A stretch of DNA of 64,000 nt, from the NCBI GenBank assembly GCA_000467715.1, contig AJFK01000277.1:16301-80300 (forward strand), read 5' to 3'. Position 1 is the first letter of the stretch. Each line of letters begins with the position of its first letter. Positions 44,060-55,302 of this stretch are shown here, piece after piece. The notes below the pieces were generated by a model. It worked only from the letters and a program-made list of their open reading frames with translations. It had not been told where the DNA came from and ran no database searches. This DNA is from Hysterium pulicare CBS 123377. Taxonomy: Eukaryota > Ascomycota > Dothideomycetes > Hysteriales > Hysteriaceae. The position numbers and the translations under genes were made by a program.

Positions 44060-45735
44060 TTATACCGGTATCTTGCTCCCGTGACTCTGCCAGAACTCAC
44101 ACCGTCGTTCTAACATCCCAATCTCATCTTGCTTGAACCCCCCGGTCTGAACTACGAATTGCTTATTCGAAGACACTGATGGCACGTCTACAACCCTACT
44201 AGTCGTAACCTTATGCGCATTGGGATCACCCGTTTGCACGAAAGAAGCAAGCGCACCCGCATAGCCGTCGTATATCAATGATTGGGTCTTTTGAGCCGAG
44301 TTGACTTGATTCCACTGTAATAAAGTCAGTGAATGATATACATGCTATGGTCATTAGAAACCGCGTGAAAGCTTACATATATGGTATCACTCGCATGCTT
44401 TGCCGGACTGATAGTATACTCACCTATCCAACCCTCCGTCTTCGCACTCTTCACGGTCCAATAAGCAGGACAAGCGAGAACAGCATCTCGGTATATCAGC
44501 CCCGCTCGCACATAAGTAGTGTTATAAGATATATCTTCAGCTTCGCCGTTAGCCGGATACAGCGACTTCACTTGATCTAACAAGTTCGTCGAGAAGCCCG
44601 GCAAAAATCCCGCAACCCAATCATCGAAACTCGATACTGAATCGTTGAATCCACTATCTTCAGCCCTATTTTGCAGGCCGGGAGGAATGAAGTTCTCGCC
44701 TTCGTGGAGATTATACGTCGTGAATGCTACATCCGCGTTGGTCCTCCCACCCCTAACAGCCTCGGTCAACGGCTCGCGGAGAAAATCATCATCGATTACG
44801 GGAGCCCAGGTGTAAGATGAAGTGTTATACGTGTGGCTTGCGTCAATCACCAAGCTCGCATCTCGGATGACTTGCACGTCAACACTCTTCAAGCAGTCCA
44901 ACGAATCTTTGGCTTTATTGCAGCCGGTTAAGACGACGAGTCGATTGTAGATAGCTTCGGCCTCGGGAGCATCATATCGGTACGTCTTAGGCCAGTACGG
45001 GGAACTCGCCATGGATTTTGAGAACAACTTCGGGGTTGTATTTCCGCCATTTGCGATCGTTTGCGCAACGACGGAACCAGCGCCTGCGGATTGACCCCAT
45101 ATTGTCACGTTTGTCGGATCACCACCGAAATGGGAGATATACTTATTCACCCACTTCAGTGCAGCTTGTTGGTCTAGCAGTCCGGGGTTCAAATCTGCCG
45201 TATCGGATGCCTTAATCTTGTTACCGGGCAAAAACCCAAATGCGTTGGTACGATAATTGGGATATACAACGACGAAATCATTTTGCTCGCTAACATTCAA
45301 CACTGGGTACGCAGGTGGCGGAATAGTGAAGCTTGCGCTTCCCTGGATGAACCCTCCACCGTAGAATGTCACGAGGACGGGTCGTTTTGCGTTGGGATCG
45401 GTCCAAGGCCGCGAGTAGAGACCTAGGTAGAGACAGTCCTCAGAACCGTTGGCGGTGCGTTGCGCGCACGTGGGAAAAGATTGGTCGGTATTGTACGTGC
45501 CATTTGTGAGGAGTGCTGGAGGTTGAGGAGCTCGAAAGCGGTTGGGACCTGAGGTTGGGGCGCCGAAGGGAATGCGACGGAAGTAGGAAATGTTATATTG
45601 GGAGCTGTATTTTCCGGCAAATATACCATAGTCGAGGGTTACAGTAGGATTGTCATAGGCAGATGCGTAGAGAAGTAAGGAGAGAACAGTCAGGAAGACT
45701 TGACGAAGGTGAGAAACACAGAATTGAGAAAACAT
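44060..45735 (-). CDS. Secreted type-B carboxylesterase/lipase
   Basis: Exons 45735-44377 and 44314-44060, with a 62-bp phase-0 intron, give 537 residues. A hydrophobic leader (VFLTVLSLLLYASA) ends near residue 26. The alpha/beta-hydrolase blocks are present: RRIPFGAP, SEDCLYL near residue 98, the oxyanion segment FYGGGFIQGSA, and the nucleophile Ser216 in IWGQSAGAGS, where relatives often have GESAG. The His region lies in exon 2, and the protein ends CEFWQSHGSKIPV. Many N-x-S/T sites agree with secretion. It hydrolyses carboxylic esters; the substrate is unknown. It is convergent with the Pth11-like gene. Intact. Confidence 0.92.
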
Positions 45736-46378
45736 GTTGAACAGACAAGCACTCAGCGTTCATGGCTTGAATATTAATGAACTATTTAGTTAATTTGACT
45801 TCGCGTACATATAACCTGCGTCTCTATTTAACTAGAACCGGGATAATTTCTCCGCACATCGATGCCACAGCGTCTAGGGAGCGTCGTTGCGCACTCGTGG
45901 AGCTCAAGATCCGGGGAAATAGAAATGAAGACGAGGCTGTTAAGTTATGAAAGACCATCGGCATAATGTCTACCGAGAATAGAAGGTTGTTTACTCGAGT
46001 GTGTTCATAACCACTGTGGGATGGGATAGAATGAGTTTATCCGGGGAAATGCAGAACGACGTCAATGCTTCATCGACATACGCTAGCACTGATCGGGATC
46101 ATTGGAGGCAGTGTGAGATGGAGAATTGGATTCAATCCCTCGAGGAGAAGGCAAACATCACGCTCAGGCCTTTTAGGAGAGGATAATGGCAATCATCTTG
46201 GCAGCCGTATCTCGACATCCCTGTGAGCAACTTCCTCTAGCCTCATGTTGCTATACCCGAGTACAACGCATCCGGCCCCCTTGGAAATTAGATTGTCGAT
46301 GGGAGCGAATATTCGCAGACATTCCTATGCAGCTTTGTATTACAAGGTAGCTTATATCAATGATATAAGAATTGGCGC
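45736..46378. other. Intergenic, no gene seen
   Basis: Contains the esterase promoter and the 3' flank of the PPxY protein gene. Small frames lack support. Confidence 0.4.
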
Positions 46379-46933
46379 TTATCCAGAATGGCTAGATCTC
46401 TCTGGAGACAGGTGGGATTTATGACAATCTTCCAGCCTCTCCCCCTCATGTTCACGCTTCTCATGCTCACCAACCTTGCCCTTCCCATTCCCACTCAACG
46501 CCCTACTCAGCCTCCTCGCCCATCCACCCCCCTCTTTAGAATCCCTCCTCTCACTCTTCCTCCTCTTCTTCTCCTCCCTCTCCCTCTCCCTCCTTTCTAA
46601 CTCCTCCTTCGATATCACGTCCGCCTTACCACCAAACGCCTGTATATCACCCCCACCTCCCATGTCGTAAGTGCCGTCTTGTCCCGGGACGACGTATTTC
46701 TTCTGTTCGGCCCATGCGCGCAGGGCGGAGAGGTATTCTTTGTCGTTGCCGCGGTCTTGGACGTAAGCTGGGAGGGGTTGCTCGCGATGAGAATGGGGGC
46801 GGTGGGATGGAGGTGAGGGCGCATCCGATGCGATAGCGGTGGAATCGGTGGAATCGGTGGTCCTTGTTCTTGTGGTAGGTTCGGGAGTGGGAATGTCAAT
46901 GTAAGGCGGTGGTTCTTCGTTCTGACTGGTCAT
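46379..46933 (-). CDS. Small disordered PPxY-containing protein
   Basis: A single-exon gene of 184 residues. The N-terminus MTSQNEEPPPYIDIPTPEP carries a PPPY motif, the ligand for WW domains such as those of Rsp5-type ubiquitin ligases. After a Thr/Ser-rich linker comes a more ordered block with LPAYVQDRGNDKEYLSALRA, then WAEQKKYVVPG. A highly charged helix (KEELERREREREEKKRRK) and a basic/His-rich tail follow. Small proteins of this plan are common and conserved in filamentous fungi without known function. A role as a ubiquitin-ligase adaptor is inference from the motif alone. Confidence 0.78.
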   Translation of the reverse strand: MTSQNEEPPPYIDIPTPEPTTRTRTTDSTDSTAIASDAPSPPSHRPHSHREQPLPAYVQDRGNDKEYLSALRAWAEQKKYVVPGQDGTYDMGGGGDIQAFGGKADVISKEELERREREREEKKRRKSERRDSKEGGGWARRLSRALSGNGKGKVGEHEKREHEGERLEDCHKSHLSPERSSHSG

Positions 46934-48220
46934 GGTGATAATTTTGATAGAGTTGTAGAGGCTGTATTAAGCTATTTCTCATGAATAAGATTCCGGGAAA
47001 AGTAATGGAGTTGTAGAGTGTCAATCAACGGGTGTTGGGTGGCAAGTCAGGGAAATTTGATAAGGAGAAAAGATATAGATACTTGCTCGCAAGAACAAGA
47101 ATTCATCTACTAGATTTGAACAATAAGGACCCCATCCTGCGAGTTGATTGTTTCTTAACCCATCGACGCCGTTGTGTAGATGGCGCAGCAAACTGGAAAT
47201 AGAACCGATGAGGTCGTTAGCGTAGATCTATAAAGGAAGGAACGCCAATAGATTTAGAACGTGCTCCCTTCAAACACAAAAAGTCCACTGGTCTTCGGGA
47301 CTAAAGTACAAGGAGCCTGCCCTGCCTACGATGAGCGACGGACTTCTAGAAGTCTTGAGAAGTGGATTGAGAGACGGTGGCGATTAGAATAGTCTCGCCA
47401 CTGCAGATTCCACCGAGATTGAGTGCAAGCACGACCCTTTGGTCGGCGTATCGAAGACGGAGACAGTGGATGATGCAGTGTTTGGTGTTTTTCGAAAGGG
47501 AGAGAAACGATGAGGAGCTAGCACGGACTCTTTCACGTGGTAACTGAATCGCGACGCCACATGCAGCGTACCACGAGCCCGGGATTTCGAAGTGAATTGG
47601 AATGATCCGCGGGAATGGGAAATACTAAGCAAAGGTGGCGTCACGCTATCAACTGAACTCGTTGTACATAGTCTGTACAGGACTTGGATTGATGTTATAA
47701 GTCTATAGTATATGCAGCTTGTATCTGATTGCGGCTGCATGGATGTGTCAAACAAAGGGCAAAAATTTAAGGGGAAAGAGCCATTGCGAATGGTGCTATT
47801 TGATTTAGACGCAATGGGTACGATCGAGTTCGTGGGGATTTGTTCAGGAGCGCATTTGATCCAGTCAAAGGAATCAGAGGCCAGGGGCAAGATCATTGTC
47901 TAAGTTGGCTAATAAAGAAGCTTGTTCAAACAAGGAAACAAAACGGTGGTCGGATGTAGGGGATACGCTAGAGCGTACGCTCGTAGAATGCGACTGAGCC
48001 GCAACAATCCAAGTGATTCGCGACTTGTAGAGTATGTCAGAATGCCCATTTCAAAGGCGTCTTAGCTGGGCAAGGAGATGCATGTCTTTTCTCGCTGGAG
48101 CGCGATCCCACAAAAGGCTGTTGCAGTTAGATCCGATATTGGCGAGGAAATTCGACCCAATTATACCAGCCTCTGTGAATCTTGGTCATTTACCTTGGAA
48201 AAACTCTTCTCCCCTCGGAT
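46934..48220. other. About 1.3 kb without a supportable gene
   Basis: A 170-codon minus frame at 47384-47896 is Ser-rich, without motif or conserved block, and is judged fortuitous. A plus frame starting at 47712 is short. Nothing else was recognised. Confidence 0.35.
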
Positions 48221-48869
48221 TTATGTGCTATTATTCATGATTGTTGCTCTTGCACTTGCAACTACGGTCAATGCCGTGATAATCCACCGACGCGTATTGA
48301 TCCTGCTCCATCTCGCAGCAATGTCTTTCATCGTGGTCTTCTCTGCCCACCTCCTCGCCGACTCCGTCGCAGTGTGTCTGTCCACTCTCGGCATAGCCTT
48401 TCCATTCTCTGCCATAGAAAAGTTCTCATCCCTCAATATCTGCTGAACCTTCCACTTGCCCGCGCCATTGATGGTCGGCTCCATGTAAAGCATCGTGTAC
48501 GGCATTATGGAGGAGGTAGCGAGCGCAGCAGCTATGTAAAGCAACTGGGCACCCGAGCTCTTGCACATGTATGCCAGGATTGCATTGGACAGAGTACCAG
48601 ATATTATGAGCGGAGGAACGAATTTTGGACCGTACGCATAGGCTTGATACCATTGTTTCGCGAGGAGCCTCGGGGGTGCATGGTCGGTTAACGGCGGAAT
48701 GACAATGTTGCTATATGCAAATGTTATGCCTATGTTGTCAGCGAAGGAATCCGGTTGGTGGGAATGGAGACGTCCTTGTACCGGTGTAAAGTGCAGGTGC
48801 AGTAACGCCGATTGCCTGCGCAACGGACATGAGAAGCAGTAACGACGATAAATCTGCTGAGTCTATCAT
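48221..48869 (-). CDS. DUF1772 (anthrone-oxygenase-like) membrane protein
   Basis: Exons 48869-48782 and 48729-48221, with a 52-bp phase-1 intron, give 198 residues. The spliced N-terminus reads LLLLMSVAQAIGVTAPALYTG followed by ITFAYSN and PPLTDHAPPRLLAKQWYQAY, the typical DUF1772 opening with its first helix and the AKQW block. Further helices (IISGTLSNAILAYM, IAAALATSSIMPYTMLYM) and the closing RRWIITALTVVASA complete the four-helix plan. Some relatives oxidise anthrones in polyketide pathways, but most are uncharacterised, and no polyketide synthase is visible in this window. A loop near residue 130 is longer and more polar than usual. Confidence 0.82.
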
Positions 48870-50261
48870 GATGAAGTTAGTTGGTGGCAAACTGATGTTT
48901 GCAACATAAGTGAGATTATACTGAATTGGCGTTGAGAAGCAATCCGCCCCTGCAGCTATTCAACCTATGAAATCATCATTACTTAAGTCAGCCATTAGGT
49001 CAGCGCGGTCGGTTTGGACGCGCCAGGACATTTCAACGACTCACCAATATCAATGCAGCCGCGAATGGAGCAACTCAATAGTGTGCCTCGCTGAAATCAC
49101 TCGTCGCCTCTTCAAGATTGCCTAGGTAAGGCCGTGTCTCTATCCTTCTTTTCTACCCGTCTACACAGAAGCATGTAGACATGGACATGGCTCTCAGTCC
49201 GTCTTATGGTTGATTTCGAAAACGGGATCGTATCTATTTATTGTCTTGAAAGGTTAGAAATAGTCTTTTTCTTTTTGAAGATAAAGCATTCACGAAGACT
49301 TGGAGCGAATCAATGCATGCCTAGCGTCAGTGATTGGGATATGGTGAACGAGGCACGTGCCTTCAGTACCAACGGCGATTGCAGAACTGTAGGCAGGGCT
49401 TTGCCATGCTCTGAAAATGCCGAGACCAAAATGTTGGCTTTGGCCCTGGACTCAACTGCGGAGTTGAACTGAGAAAGGCGCTTCGCAAAACGCGTGGAAG
49501 TGCGCGGCTTCACGTGCCAAGATTCCCTTTTTGAATTATCACATGGATTTACCGAGCAAGATGAGGCATGCATTGTACCACGGAAATGATAAAAGAAGAC
49601 ACGGACTTCGAGAACGTTGCTTGTGTTGCGGATGAATTCCCACTTGGTGCAGGAGGTGTTTCATCCCCAAGTTGACACAAGAACGGCATTCCCCTTCATA
49701 CCGTTGCACCGCTCATCACTCAACGACCATTTCTCCGGTGCTTGATGGAATCGATTTGCCACGTTCAAAGTCGAAATGCATTGAAGAGCGATTGAGTAGT
49801 TGAATGCATCATGCATCTTCTTGATTTTGTAATTCGTGTTTTCGGTCTCACGAGTCAGCTGTCAGAATGTACGACTTCTTCACGATATCTTCGTGCGATC
49901 AACCGGAGGAGCACAGCGAGGTGAGAATATCTAAACACTCTGTGAGTTGATCTTCTGTGTTATCTTATGTCTCAATTAACGATAAGAACCAGGTCGATCG
50001 CTAGTTCCAGGTCCAAGGACGCCGCCCCAGCGTCGCAGCCCGGTACCCCTTGGTATCAGCATGTGTCTCACGTTTCTAGACCCCTTTCCGACTACCCAAA
50101 GTCAAATATCAAAACCTCGTGATCCCTCCCAATAATCCTGAGGACTCCACAAGCAGAAACTAAAAACCTCGCTTACATTTCACCCTCGCATTCTTTGAGC
50201 GATTTAAAGAGCGTGTTTATTTCTCTCGATCTGATTCATTTTTTTCCTCCTCGGCCTACCA
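48870..50261. other. About 1.4 kb upstream region, no gene seen
   Basis: No recognisable coding sequence. A possible 5' UTR intron of the next gene lies at about 49920-49992 (GTGAGA donor, AACCAG acceptor), unproven. The last 60 bases before ATG 50262 are pyrimidine-rich. Confidence 0.35.
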
Positions 50262-51605
50262 ATGTGGACCGTAGCACGCGCACAGCAACAACGTCCTTCC
50301 CGAACACCCTCAGTGCACTCGGTAGCTTCAGTCCATTCAATGTCTAGATCAGCTTCAATGAACTCGAATCGAGGGTCACTGCACTACGACTCGGATAGAA
50401 GTAGTGATACGGCTGGAGAGGAAGAATTCATTATCCAGAACGCTTCCTTCCCTTCAGTTCCAGCGATGTGGCAGACACAGCGGCAGGACCGTCTATCCCA
50501 AAAGCTGGGAGGTGCATTGGCCCAGGTGACGGAAATCCGACCTCTGCAGGCGAGGCAGATCAGGGAACATGACATAGAGAGCACTCACTCACGAGGTTCG
50601 ACACTTGGAGATGACCATGATGCCGACTACCCACAGAAGACACCTACCTCGAAACCAAAGAGCCTCGAGCACGAAATGGAGGAGGCAGAAGCAGAGGAGG
50701 AACCAGAGCCAGAACCTCGTGTCCCCGGACCTCTTGAGCAGCAATTGTCCGCTCTGATGTCCAAGCTCATCTTCATGGAACGCGACAACCCCACCGTCTC
50801 CGTCACCCCCGAGGAATACCAGAGCCTACAAGAACGTGTCAAGTCCCTCGAAGCGGAAAAGGCCACCTGGCAGACAAGACACGAAGCCCTCTTCGCACTT
50901 CGAGACGAAGATGTCGAGAACAACATTAAGCTCCGAGGACTACTCGCACACGAGCGCCGGGAACACGATGCTATGAAAAAGCTCCGCGATGACGACCTCT
51001 CCAATGTCCTTATTGTCCGTGGCAAACTCGCCGAAGCGACCAGGAAACTCGATGCCATGGGGAAATTATCCGGATCATCGTCGCCAGCTAGAGGACGACC
51101 ACGACCGGGCAGCATCTTCCTCGAACGACGGGATACTACCGATCTCTTTGCTGCTGCGAAGAGTGCGGCTTTGGAGCAGCGAGCTCTTGAACTTGAAAAG
51201 CGGAATGAGGACCTCCTGCGCCAGATCGCTTCACTCAAGGGAGGCTCATCTAACTCAACATCTAGCATCGAGCAGCTCAACAGCATGACGGCGCACAAGG
51301 CCTGGAAAGACACCGTCTCCGATATGGAGGTGAAGATGAAGATGAAGGACGCGGAAATTGCCCGATTACGGTCAACAGGCGGTGCTGGCGTCTCTACCTC
51401 CAGCGCAAGCGGCATGGATTGGGGTAGGATGGAAGCAGTACACGAGCAACATGCAACATACCGAGAGACGTCAGCACGGAGGATGCAGCAACTGAGATCG
51501 GAGAAGGAGATGTTGCAGAAGGATTTGCATCGGAAGGAGGACGAGAATGCGGACTTGGAGGCGAGGGTCGAGAAGTTGCAGCGGAGGTTGGCCGCTTTGA
51601 CTTGA
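50262..51605 (+). CDS. Conserved-looking coiled-coil protein
   Basis: A single exon of 447 residues. The N-terminal 150 residues are Ser/Arg-rich and then acidic (EMEEAEAEEEPEPEP). From about residue 155, heptad-like charged helices dominate: LEQQLSALMSKLIFMERDN, EEYQSLQERVKSLEAEKATW, LEQRALELEKRNEDLLRQIA and a final DLEARVEKLQRRLAAL. Acidic/basic alternation and Leu spacing indicate parallel coiled coils. There is no enzymatic motif. A cytoskeletal or scaffold role is the usual inference. A long open frame on the opposite strand (50627-51649) mirrors its codon bias and is not a gene. Intact. Confidence 0.85.
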   Translation: MWTVARAQQQRPSRTPSVHSVASVHSMSRSASMNSNRGSLHYDSDRSSDTAGEEEFIIQNASFPSVPAMWQTQRQDRLSQKLGGALAQVTEIRPLQARQIREHDIESTHSRGSTLGDDHDADYPQKTPTSKPKSLEHEMEEAEAEEEPEPEPRVPGPLEQQLSALMSKLIFMERDNPTVSVTPEEYQSLQERVKSLEAEKATWQTRHEALFALRDEDVENNIKLRGLLAHERREHDAMKKLRDDDLSNVLIVRGKLAEATRKLDAMGKLSGSSSPARGRPRPGSIFLERRDTTDLFAAAKSAALEQRALELEKRNEDLLRQIASLKGGSSNSTSSIEQLNSMTAHKAWKDTVSDMEVKMKMKDAEIARLRSTGGAGVSTSSASGMDWGRMEAVHEQHATYRETSARRMQQLRSEKEMLQKDLHRKEDENADLEARVEKLQRRLAALT

Positions 51606-52129
51606 ATGCTTCTTGGATAGACTACAATGGTAATGAAGACAGGTCTCATTGATGGAATATATATACATATAGGCGCATTGGATATGGTTTTGGAATGGGG
51701 TTCGATATCCCAACTTGCAAGTTTTTGTCTAGAATGTCAGCAGGGATGAAAAATCCTCATCTTTCCCTTAGATCCTCCCAACGTCTTTCAGAGCCTCGAA
51801 TACCGATGTGAAAAAGTAAGAAGTGGCATTTAGGTGTCTCCGTCAAATTCCTTTTCTCCTACCACCCCAGATCAGGTGTAAGTACAAGACCAGAAAATGG
51901 GGAGCTCTCGCGGTGGCTGTCTCCATTCGAAGCCTATAGCAGCTTCCAGCCGGCCTCAAGGTACAGTGACAACCTTACTATAAACAAGTATACACATCAT
52001 TTTCCCGAAACATCATCTAGATCGCTGTAGAATGACGAAAACAAACAGATCGCACTGGCCCACCTCCAACCGCAGGACTCTTCCGCTCCCACATCCACCT
52101 CCATATCCATTCCCCATTCTCCCAACCCA
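51606..52129. other. Convergent 3' flanks, no gene
   Basis: Lies between the coiled-coil gene and the YbjQ-like gene. Nothing was recognised. Confidence 0.4.
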
Positions 52130-52561
52130 TCACATCACCACGCCACCACCTTCCCCAACCCTCTCAACTAAACAAGCCGTCCCATAAGCACAAACCTGCG
52201 CGAAACCCGCCACCTCACTACTATCCATCCTCAACGCAACAACCGCATTCCCGCCCCGCCCAATACACTCACCCAGCATCCTCTCGACGGCATGATCCCT
52301 CGTCGTATACATCATGGTGGTGAAATAGCGCAGCTCGCCGCCGACGGTTGATTTGAGGAGAGTGGCGATGTCGGCGCCGAGATTGCGCGAGCGGACCGAG
52401 AGCCCGTAGACGGTTCCGAGGGTGCGGACGATGCGGTAGCCCGGGAGGTCTGGGGTTGTGGCTGTTAGGATGTTGGGGTCGGTTGTGAAGGTTGCGAAGC
52501 AGTGGGGGTCTTCTTGGTCTTTGGATTTGGATTTGGATTTTGAGGATGAGGAGAATGACAT
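52130..52561 (-). CDS. YbjQ/UPF0145 family protein
   Basis: A single exon of 143 residues from ATG 52561; the frame extends upstream to 52609 without a better ATG. A Ser/Lys run (SSSSKSKSKSK) precedes the compact YbjQ fold: LPGYRIVRTLGTVYGLSVRS, DIATLLKSTVGGELRYFTTM, then ARDHAVERM-like TTRDHAVERMLGECIGRGGN and AVVALRMDSSEV. The family forms pentamers in bacteria and is labelled putative heavy-metal-binding, without a proven role. In fungi it is sporadic, suggesting old transfer from bacteria, though that is inference. Its size is typical. Confidence 0.82.
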   Translation of the reverse strand: MSFSSSSKSKSKSKDQEDPHCFATFTTDPNILTATTPDLPGYRIVRTLGTVYGLSVRSRNLGADIATLLKSTVGGELRYFTTMMYTTRDHAVERMLGECIGRGGNAVVALRMDSSEVAGFAQVCAYGTACLVERVGEGGGVVM

Positions 52562-53063
52562 GGTGAAGTGAATACTGTGGTTGGATTTTTGAGCTGTGCG
52601 TAGAAGCAAAGATTGGTAGCGACATTACGGTCCTAGAAAGCGAGTATTTATGGTAGTATTTTCTACTACTAGGTACGTGAAGCTAACTTCGGTATCTGAC
52701 ATCTTGCAGTCGAGCGGCATATCGCGCCCGATTTGGAATAGTGCAGAGAGGCTGAGATCTGAAGGGAGCCGCGGAGTTGATATATGTTAGTAAGGCAGAT
52801 CTCAGGCAGACTTATGCATTCTAAGGCAGACTCGTGGATTATATCCCGCACACCGTCACAACGCCTCCGTGACTTGAACTGCGCCACTCTACGCCGCTAA
52901 CTCATCAAGCTAATGCGTCGAGTCGACGATTCTCCTCTTCTAGGCTTTCAACCAGTACGGTGTGGTAGGGTAAATGCGTCGTAGCCTATGAAACACTTGT
53001 TCAAGTCGGTAGAAAGAAGATGCACAGGAGCCGGTCATGTACTTACAACGAGTGAACTCACTT
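52562..53063. other. Intergenic, no gene seen
   Basis: Contains a short degenerate direct repeat 'aaggcaga' near 52791-52833 ('gtaaggcagatctcaggcagactt...aaggcagactcg'). No tRNA could be folded. Confidence 0.35.
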
Positions 53064-54107
53064 TCAAGCCTTCCCCACCGACCCCAACACCCCCATCATC
53101 CTTTCGACCTCCTCCGAATAGATCTGAACACCCCTCTCTTGCAACTGCGTCAACTCCAACTTCCCGGACTCTTCCGCTAGGAACTGCATATATCGCGTTC
53201 TCACAGTGCGGTTCTGGTTGACCTTCCTCACGCCGTTCTCAATCCCCACGCGTAACATATCATCCGAGCAAGGATGCGTGCCATGAAGAACAAGAGGAAT
53301 GTTCGGACCGAGCGATCCGTGTATAGCTTTGAGTCTACTATTCAATTAGCCCACGCAACCAAGCCCACCTTCTTTACTTTCGGATACTACCATTCTGGGA
53401 CGATCCAGCAGAGGGAGAATTCAGGAGACTACCCACCTATCCACCTGCCAATGCTTCTCCGCCCCGCCCTCCGGATACGGCCCATGAACATTCCCAAAAC
53501 ACGGCGCCAAAAACTGAACACCCGTTCTCTTGACCCACTCCTTAACATTCTTCGGATCCGTCAACACCTTCTCCAATTCCATCTTCGGTAACCCATCTTC
53601 TCCTCCCTCTATTCTGCCTAGCTCCGCTTCAATCGTGATGCCCTTCTCTTTCGCTTTCTCCACGATTCTCTTCACATACTGGATACTTTCCTCCTCGTCG
53701 AAGAGAGACCCGTCCACCATGATAGAGTCGAAAGCGCAGGTAAGAGCGAATTCGGCATCTTCAGGTTTGAGACAGTGGTCTAGATGGACGGAGATGGGAA
53801 CGCTGGCACTGCGAGCGGCAGACGAGATGAAGTGGATGAAATGTGGACCTTGGAAGTGGAGGGTCCAGGGGAAGACTTGGATAATTGCCGGAGAGCGACT
53901 GCGTTCTGCTGCGCGGAGTACGGCGAGGACGCCATCGGTGTTGTAGCTACGTGAATCTTAGATGCTATTCATTTACTTCAAAGCTTTATCATGTTTACTC
54001 AAGGTTGCATCAGTGACTTACACGCAGTAGCCTCCGACAGCATATTTACCCCGGACAGCTGCGGTGATGATTTGCCACGTGCGATTATTTCTAGGGAATT
54101 CGTTCAT
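53064..54107 (-). CDS. Second class II ketose-bisphosphate aldolase
   Basis: Exons 54107-54022, 53946-53437 and 53334-53064 sum to 867 nt, 288 residues. Zinc-site blocks: SVHLDHCLKPED, FGNVHGPYPEGG and LVLHGTHPCSDD. EAELGRIEGGEDG and the FDSIMVDGS segment are shared with the aldolase at 25060-25911, so the two are clear paralogues of similar length, but this one has two introns and the other none. For the last intron the acceptor giving WQVDRLKAIHG was preferred over one three bases earlier. The phosphate-binding GVRKVNQNR replaces the other copy's GVSKININK, so substrate preference may differ. It is divergent from an SDR gene, 363 bp between starts, echoing the aldolase/dehydrogenase pair near 24 kb. 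Confidence 0.87.
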
Positions 54108-54470
54108 GATTTATTCCTTGTTCTTTTGGGGTTTATTTAGTCTATATGACACTGTCCACGAAGGGCTTATAAGAAGAGGTCGGGACGACCTACTTTGGTA
54201 TGCCGCTATTTGCACTTCGATTTGCGTCATTCGGGCTGACACATGCCGCTTTTCCCAATCCCCGCAGTTTATCCCCACAATTCCAAAAGTCAACGTGCCA
54301 GGAATAGTTTAAATGTTGGAATTCGAAGTTCTAATTTTGCACTTCGTAATCCGAGAAACGTTCTTCGAACCTTCATTGTCCGAGACGAATCGGAACCTGG
54401 CGCCAATTCCAATAGCAGAATCGTCCTGTACCAAATTTCACTCGATCGTCTGACTACCTCCATCACCACC
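54108..54470. promoter_or_regulatory. Divergent promoter of aldolase and SDR
   Basis: This 363-bp intergenic region lies between two start codons. No certain operator was identified. Confidence 0.35.
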
Positions 54471-55280
54471 ATGTACCCAGATCTTAAAGACAAAGTAGTT
54501 CTTCTGACCGGAATCGGCCAAACTGGGGATCCAAGCATGTGGGGGAATGGCGCCGCGACGGCACGAGTTCTGTGCCAAAATGGGGCCAAGATATTTGGCT
54601 GCGATCTGTATCTCGAATCCGCAGAAGCAACCAAGAAGAGACTGGAGCAAGAAGGTGGAAATTGCGAAGTAGTACAAGCCGACGTAACAAAATCATCCGA
54701 GGTCAAGAAGTTAGTTGAGGGATGCATAGAGAAATACGGCAGGATCGACATTCTAGTAAACAACGTCGGCAGGTCGGAAAAGGGAGGTCCAGCAGAGATG
54801 GACGAGGAAACATGGGATCGACAATGCGACGTCAACCTGAAAAGCGTGTATCTCTGCTGTCATGAGGTGTTGCCGATTATGGAGAAGCAGGGTGGCGGCG
54901 TTGTTATCAATGTCGCGTCAATCGCAGGAATGCGGTATATTGGAAAACCACAAGTGGCTTATGCGGCTACCAAGGCGGCGATCATCCAGTTCACGAAAGT
55001 GACGGCGGTCACGTACGCGCCTAAAGGCATCAGGCTGAATGTGGTGGTTCCAGGACTGATGCATACACCTCTAGTATCCATGTTGGCGGATAAGTATGCA
55101 GGAGGAGATCTGGAGGGGTTCATCAAGACGAGAAATCAGCAGGTGCCGATGGGGAAGATGGGCGATGCATTTGATGTTGCGAATGCGGCGGTATTCTTGA
55201 TGAGCGATAATGCAAGGTATATCACTGGTCAGAAGCTGGTGGTCGACGGAGGTATAACAAGCTCCACTGGGCGAACGTAG
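54471..55280 (+). CDS. Short-chain dehydrogenase/reductase
   Basis: A single exon of 269 residues from ATG 54471 (ACCATG). The classical SDR fold has cofactor and catalytic blocks: VVLLTGIGQTGDPSMWGNGA (an expanded glycine loop with extra residues before GNGAA), NNVGRSEKG, the catalytic Ser in NVASIAGM, Tyr and Lys in YAATKAA, and the C-terminal GQKLVVDGGI. It is an NAD(P)-dependent alcohol or sugar oxidoreductase. Its divergent neighbour is a class II aldolase, so the substrate may be a sugar-acid or polyol intermediate; this is inferred. The frame is open 228 bases upstream, but that part has no good ATG context. Intact. Confidence 0.88.
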   Translation: MYPDLKDKVVLLTGIGQTGDPSMWGNGAATARVLCQNGAKIFGCDLYLESAEATKKRLEQEGGNCEVVQADVTKSSEVKKLVEGCIEKYGRIDILVNNVGRSEKGGPAEMDEETWDRQCDVNLKSVYLCCHEVLPIMEKQGGGVVINVASIAGMRYIGKPQVAYAATKAAIIQFTKVTAVTYAPKGIRLNVVVPGLMHTPLVSMLADKYAGGDLEGFIKTRNQQVPMGKMGDAFDVANAAVFLMSDNARYITGQKLVVDGGITSSTGRT

Positions 55281-55302
55281 TTACTACTCGCATAGAAGAA
55301 GC

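Noticed and set aside
46561-46600. Pyrimidine-rich microsatellite
   Set aside because: It is the antisense of the Lys/Glu/Arg-rich coding helix of the PPxY protein, not an independent repeat.
47384-47896. 170-codon minus frame
   Set aside because: Ser/Thr-rich, no motif, no intron signals and no conserved-looking block; likely chance.
50627-51649. 340-codon antisense frame inside the coiled-coil gene
   Set aside because: It is the mirror of a codon-biased plus-strand gene (Ser/Cys/Arg-rich antisense translation). The plus frame has the better start and coiled-coil pattern.
52780-52920. tRNA-like impression
   Set aside because: No acceptor stem, no T-loop consensus and no anticodon arm could be arranged.
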